Assembly (NCBI GenBank): GCA_002221725.1
Contig: NJFT01000109.1
Span: forward strand, 1 to 64,000
Reading direction: 5' to 3'
Source: Scedosporium boydii
Lineage: Eukaryota > Ascomycota > Sordariomycetes > Microascales > Microascaceae
Length of the DNA stretch: 64,000 nt
Every line of letters begins with the position of its first letter. The first letter of the stretch is position 1. This document shows, piece after piece, positions 59,701 through 64,000 of this stretch. The notes beneath the pieces are model-generated. The model was not told the origin of the DNA, made no database searches, and saw nothing but the letters and a program-made list of their open reading frames with translations. Position numbers and translations under genes: made by a program.

Positions 59701-60335
59701 ATAATGTTGCCCAGAGTGATCACCGTCTTACCCACGCCCATTCCATGGGCAAGGATGCCGCCTCGGCCGTTCACACCCTTGGACCGCTCTCGTTCAATCA
59801 TCCAATGAATGGTGACTAGCTGGAGGGGGGACAACGGGGAGACCATGTCCCGGAGAAAGTAGGGTCCTTCGCTTGGGCTGATGGGCAATATCTTGTCCCT
59901 AAGCTTCCACAAGGCTTTCTCAATGGAAGCATCCTCCATCTGCTCTACCATCTCATCAATACGGAATGGTGTGCCCTCCGCGGCCGGCGAGTCACAGGTA
60001 CCTTCTGCTCCAGGCTCCGCTTCCTTAGGCTGGACACCTAGATTCCTAGGCTTGACGAGGTGTTGATACTTACCTTCCGCCATGCTTTGCCTCATTCCGC
60101 GAGATCGGGCGTTGGGTTGGGCGTAGTTACCGCTTGCGGCCTTGGCTCTCTTGGCTTTAGGCTCCACGGCAGCTTCCCCGAGAGGACGCTTCGCCTTTCC
60201 GTCTGCATTCGAGTTATGATTATCTGGGAGACTCTTGGAAGCGGGCGGGTTCGGGAAGTGAGCTTCATCTGGTGAAGTAATCGACAGTTGCCGAAGGTCC
60301 AGTGATGGGATAGGGGGCAGATCTCTCTTGTTCAT
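56776..60335 (-). CDS. SNF2-family helicase with RING finger (Rad5/Rad16/HLTF-like), one unexplained frame switch
   Basis: Predicted DNA-dependent ATPase, possibly a RING E3 ligase. Exons in coding order: 59497-60335, 59182-59408, 59046-59123, 58888-58970, 58708-58757, 58545-58649, 58121-58478, 57990-58037, 57528-57905, 57318-57469, 56776-57231. Walker A is GMGVGKT at 198-204 (Lys203). Motif II is EEGH at 338-341, a variant of DEAH/DEGH. Motif III is SATPLSN. The C3HC4 RING (CLSCKKGC, CGHLFCADC, KCRVEGC) sits between the helicase lobes as in Rad5/HLTF, and KIIVFTQF and SRSYRIGQ belong to lobe 2. The first intron is GC-AG. Within 57528-57905 the frame shifts by one base near 57720-57761, so the total is 2774 nt, not a multiple of three. 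Either a 41-nt intron (57721-57761, giving 910 aa) or a one-base sequence error explains this. Overall identity is secure; precise orthology is not. Confidence 0.9.
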
Positions 60336-61427
60336 CTTTAGTTACGGCTCAAGACGATGAGCTGATCTGGTAGATTGGGTGCTGTAAACACGGGGTATTA
60401 GAAGGCGATGTCTTGTGTATTTTTGGGTGAGAATGGTGGAAGGAGAACAACAGGATACGTGCCTTATTGAGACAGAAGGGATGATAGACGGGAACGAGGC
60501 AGATGGATAGGGTCGATGATGAAGGATAGGGAAATAAAGGGCTCGATGGGGAAGATGAAGGGTTCGAACTTGGCGAGGCCAGTTTCCAAACAAGTGCCTG
60601 CTCAAGCCTCGCTCGATGTCAATAAGATAATGACAGGAGCTTGGTCAAAGTAGGAAAATGAAGACTGTGAATGGATAGACAAAGGGTTGAGATGCTTGAA
60701 GGATAGTGATGGTTCTGGTGAGGAAGTTAAGGTGCAGATGGCCAGAATTGGACAAGGTGTAGACAAGGTGCAGGTGGGAGATGTGATGATGAAAAGAAGA
60801 ATTGAGGAGGAGGATCAGAGATTTCTGCTAAAGGAGATGCTTTATATACTCCCTTTTTATTCCCAGGATGCCTTCGCGATGCTCCTCTATTCGGCTTTTC
60901 TCATTTATGAGATATCTACAACGAGAAGGAGCAGACATCGCAAGGATGGTCCTAGAGTCACAATCTGCAAGTTCCATAAATGAGAAGCACAATTGCAATC
61001 ACAAGCCATGGTGTTTGGTTTCACAGGTGGGATATCTATCATGGATTATTCTGAACTTGATATTGGGATATATCAGAGCAGTTTTCAGATGAGGATGTAA
61101 GTCCAGGACTGTTCTCTCCCGCTTTGATCGCCGGAGATGTCGGTGCCTTCCGCCGCCAAGCTCCGAAGTGGGGTCCGGATCCATCCCTTGATTCCTGCTT
61201 CCCCATTGGATGAAAAAAAGGTACGAGTGTACATGATACATGCACCCTGGAAAAGCCCACAGTTCAGCGTCTGGGCCACACAAACGCCACACCCAAGTTC
61301 TGTGTCCCGCCCACAAAAAATTATTCTCCAAATTCAGCGACAATCTTTCGAAATAATTTCCACGACAAGCCTTGCCCTCAATTCTAACCCACCTCAACCT
61401 CACGCAACCACATTAATTCCGTCCACG
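60336..61427. other. Divergent promoter region between SNF2 helicase and rpl38
   Basis: About 1.1 kb with both genes reading outward. The last 150 bases before the rpl38 start are C/A-rich with a CACAACC-type composition common in fungal ribosomal-protein promoters. No extra gene is evident; open frames are short. Confidence 0.55.
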
Positions 61428-61971
61428 ATGCCTCGCGAAATCGCCGATATCAAGCAGGTACGATTTTACCTCTCGAGCTCCTTTTATTCCTACGGATTTT
61501 TATTGGATTGTAGGGGGAATGGTGTTGGACTAACTTTGGGGGGTTGATAGTTCATCGAGATCTGCCGGAGGAAGGATGCTTCCTGTAGGTGTTTCCCCGA
61601 ACGAATCTTCGCGAACCGATCGAACGAGAGGACGAAAACGATATTGTCGGGAAGGGTTTAATTTGGTTCTAACTTTCCTTTTACAGCGGCGGTGATCAAG
61701 CGCAACAAGAAGTCCGGCCAGGCCAAGTTCAAGGTCCGATGCCAGCGATTCCTCTACACCCTCAGCATCAAGGACTCCGAGAAGGCCGAGAAGCTAAAGT
61801 CCAGCCTCCCCCCTAGTACGTTTGTCCCCAACATAAGGCAATACTCAAGGATGGAATGTTCCTCGGGCGGGGGTTGAAAATAAAGAGGTTGTTACTCACA
61901 CGTTACTTTTCCCAATCACAGACCTGCAAGTCACCGAGATCGGCAAGAAGGACGGCAAGTCGAAGGCGTAA
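61428..61971 (+). CDS. rpl38: 60S ribosomal protein eL38
   Basis: Small protein of the large ribosomal subunit. Four exons (61428-61457, 61551-61584, 61687-61815, 61922-61971) give 80 aa, the usual length. The spliced product begins [20 protein letters not shown], continues [20 protein letters not shown] and [20 protein letters not shown], and ends [16 protein letters not shown], a match to eL38 along its entire length. All introns are 93-106 nt. The split into very small exons in such a short gene is typical of ribosomal-protein genes in filamentous fungi. The start is in a good context (CACGATGC). Confidence 0.98.
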
Positions 61972-62282
61972 GAGGACGGAAACACGCAGAGGATGAATGA
62001 ATGGAAACGGCATATTTTCTTTCTTTTTGCAGGGCGAGGGTAGAACTACCGTGGCAGCATGAAGCCCGGGTAGGGTGAAAAAAAGAGACATGGAATTCAT
62101 TATACAACTGGCGCAAAAAGGGAACGTTTTGCCATTTGCCGTTGGCTCGGCATCTGCCCACGGTTGGAAGGCTATGTGTGTGTCACTCAATACATGATTC
62201 TTCGAACCATTTCTCCTGCAAGTTCCTGTTCAGTCGAGGCCTCGAAGATGGAGCTGTGATATGTGGCATGGTTCTCTGGGAG
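61972..62282. other. Intergenic region between convergent rpl38 and ABM-like gene
   Basis: About 310 bases carrying two 3' UTRs. No further feature is visible. Confidence 0.6.
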
Positions 62283-62963
62283 CTAGATGAACTTCTGGTA
62301 GAGCTTGGGGTCGACTTTCTTAGCGTGGTCGGCTAATGATCTGAAGTGCGCATAGACACCGGAGGCTTGGAACTGCTCGTGTTCTTCAATGGAAGTCCAC
62401 CCGTGAAATACCAGAAGCTCTTCGGTGTCGTCATCCTCCTTTTCGAGCCTCCACCCCGACTTGAAGTCATATTTCCCACCAGCCTCGCGAAGCACATTGC
62501 TAACCTCGTCAAACTTGGCAGCAAACTGCTCCTTATCCGTCGTTTTCACCGAGTACCGATAAATACTCAAAACGGGGCTAGCCAAAGGCGACGACGTAGC
62601 GCTCTCGCCGTCAACCTCGGGGAAAACGGCAGGGTCGATATGGAAGAGCAACATCTTTTTCTCACCCTCGGCAACGATAAGCGGTCCCAATTTTTCCATC
62701 ATCCCCTTGTTCTCCTCCGTTCCGATCCAGTCCCAGTGAGCTAAAGGGGAGTCCCACTGCGCCGTGATGAGAATGGCTGATGGGTCCTCGACCTGCTGGA
62801 GCATGCCGACGCCGCGGTTGAGTCGGCTGGTGGGGCTCTCCTGAATGTTTTGCTTTAGGGCCCAGCCGTCTTGGATGTTTTGGCATTCTTCGAGGAGTTG
62901 GCGGGTCGAGGGGTCCAGTGGACCTCCCGTGAGGTGCATGAGTGCAAATTCGGTGACTGGCAT
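62283..62963 (-). CDS. Putative ABM-like (dimeric alpha/beta-barrel) protein, two tandem domains
   Basis: Single-exon gene, 226 aa, with an ATG in good context (GCTATGC). The N-terminal half (about 3-95; TEFALMHLTGG, ILITAQWDSPLAHWDWIG) and the C-terminal half (about 128-215; LSIYRYSVKTTDKEQF, LVFHGWTSIEEHEQFQASG) share a pattern. In each, a strand is followed by a helix, a strand with a conserved W, and an E/H-rich helix. This is the ferredoxin-like ABM/EthD fold that pairs into a dimeric barrel. It is therefore probably a pseudo-dimer. Such proteins include small monooxygenases and many of unknown function; no catalytic residue can be assigned. No signal peptide or membrane segment is seen. 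It is convergent with rpl38. Confidence 0.75.
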   Translation of the reverse strand: MPVTEFALMHLTGGPLDPSTRQLLEECQNIQDGWALKQNIQESPTSRLNRGVGMLQQVEDPSAILITAQWDSPLAHWDWIGTEENKGMMEKLGPLIVAEGEKKMLLFHIDPAVFPEVDGESATSSPLASPVLSIYRYSVKTTDKEQFAAKFDEVSNVLREAGGKYDFKSGWRLEKEDDDTEELLVFHGWTSIEEHEQFQASGVYAHFRSLADHAKKVDPKLYQKFI

Positions 62964-64000
62964 AGCTCACTCTTCTTCAATTGTTGCGAGTAGTGTGCCG
63001 GATTGCATTGAGGAAGTGTCAAAAAATAGCTGGATGAGAGAAAAGGTTCAAAGACCTGGCCTTTCGATGAGATACAAAGCCCTACCTAGGGCTTGATCTG
63101 CAAGTTTGAGTGCAGCGGCTATGGTCAGGAGGTGTTACGTAGGATGGTGATGCCTGATGTGTTACATCGGCACTCTTCATGGAGCGTCGTGAGAGGGACG
63201 GACAGGCTGCTGCGGGGATTAGTTAGCTCATTGGCATCAGGCAAGGCTAGATACGCAAGCCGAGCTGTACGACAGTGCCATTTAAATGGATTCACTCTGA
63301 AGCATAACGCTTACGAAGTTGGTCGACGACAAGGGAGTTCCACAACTGCATTGTCAAAGGTCGCCTTCAATTCACTCGTTTCATTGTTGTCCCGTCGCCC
63401 AACTTCATCGCTTAGTCATCTATCACTTGGTTATCGGTCTTGGCGTTTCTATGGTTTCTTACACCCAAGTCTTGGCACCTGAAGCACGTGAGTTCGCAAG
63501 AGGTCGACCGCGAATTGTCCAGGACTTGACTGCTGGTACTTCGTAGGTACTACACAACGACAACATACGAAACTATTGACACTCCGTAAATCGGGAGCTT
63601 TAGTGTCTCTTAGTGGTAACCGGAGCCTCGTGTTCAATCAATCAGGGAGCAACGATTTCAAAACCGCTCAATTTCCAGCGCTCGTTTCCCAGTATTAGCG
63701 AGTCTAGCGTGGTGGAAATAGGGGATCCGGGCAGTCTCCGGTCTGGAGAAAGCGACGCAATGGTTCCCACCCTTTCGATAGAGAACCATTGCGGCATAGG
63801 GTGTGTGGGCCCATCGGTTCTAAGCTTTCCTGGGGTGCACAAGGCGGGCGATGGAGCGGATTGATGTGAATTGGAGGGTTTTGAGGATTGTCCACGCGGT
63901 TTTCCTTGCTCGTTCATGACTCCCAGTCTGAGGTCGGAAGGGAGACGATCGAGATGAAAGAAGAAAAAAAAAATTCAAAAAAGCTCTCATGATCCTTGCG
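62964..64000. other. Upstream region of the ABM-like gene to the window end
   Basis: It should contain the ABM-like gene promoter. One exact TACTTCGTA copy lies at 63537-63545. A minus-strand frame at 63642-63917 is short, Pro/Ser-rich and unrecognised. No supported gene before the window ends. Confidence 0.5.

Overview
This window comes from the nuclear genome of a filamentous ascomycete (Pezizomycotina, most likely Sordariomycetes). The evidence is short 50-130 nt GT-AG introns with CTAAC/CTGAT-like branch points, tiny first exons, roughly 50-55% GC, pyrimidine-rich leaders, and fungal orthologues of eukaryotic housekeeping proteins. Nothing bacterial, viral or CRISPR-like is present.

Layout. 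The left block (0-11.5 kb) holds the 3' end of a Pro/Gly-rich RGG-tailed protein (+), an Rts1/ParA-type PP2A B56 regulatory subunit (-), the TFIIIC subunit Tfc1/tau95 (+) and a five-finger zinc-finger protein (-). About 30.8 kb follows (11.5-42.35 kb) with no protein gene I can support; its one clear gene is an initiator tRNA-Met(CAT) on the minus strand at about 34.0 kb. The right block (42.35-63 kb) is dense: phosphoinositide phospholipase C Plc1 (+), DHHC palmitoyltransferase Pfa3 (-), the tethering/kinetochore protein ZW10 (-), CAAX protease Ste24 (+), a SNF2-RING helicase (-), ribosomal protein eL38 (+) and a tandem ABM-like protein (-).

Function. The genes are housekeeping and signalling genes, not an obvious cluster. 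Three touch membrane traffic or lipid modification (Plc1, Pfa3, Ste24), ZW10 acts in ER-directed tethering, and Tfc1 belongs to the machinery that reads tRNA genes such as the one here. Adjacent genes are divergent or convergent except Pfa3 and ZW10, which lie in tandem.

Most unusual features: the gene desert; an 18-copy dispersed 9-mer (TACTTCGTA or its complement), nearly all non-coding, sometimes forming long perfect palindromes; a GC-AG intron and an unexplained frame switch in the helicase gene; and a stop-free in-frame intron that splits a zinc finger. Splice sites were assigned by eye from consensus, phase and protein continuity. All exon sums are in frame except the helicase, as noted.
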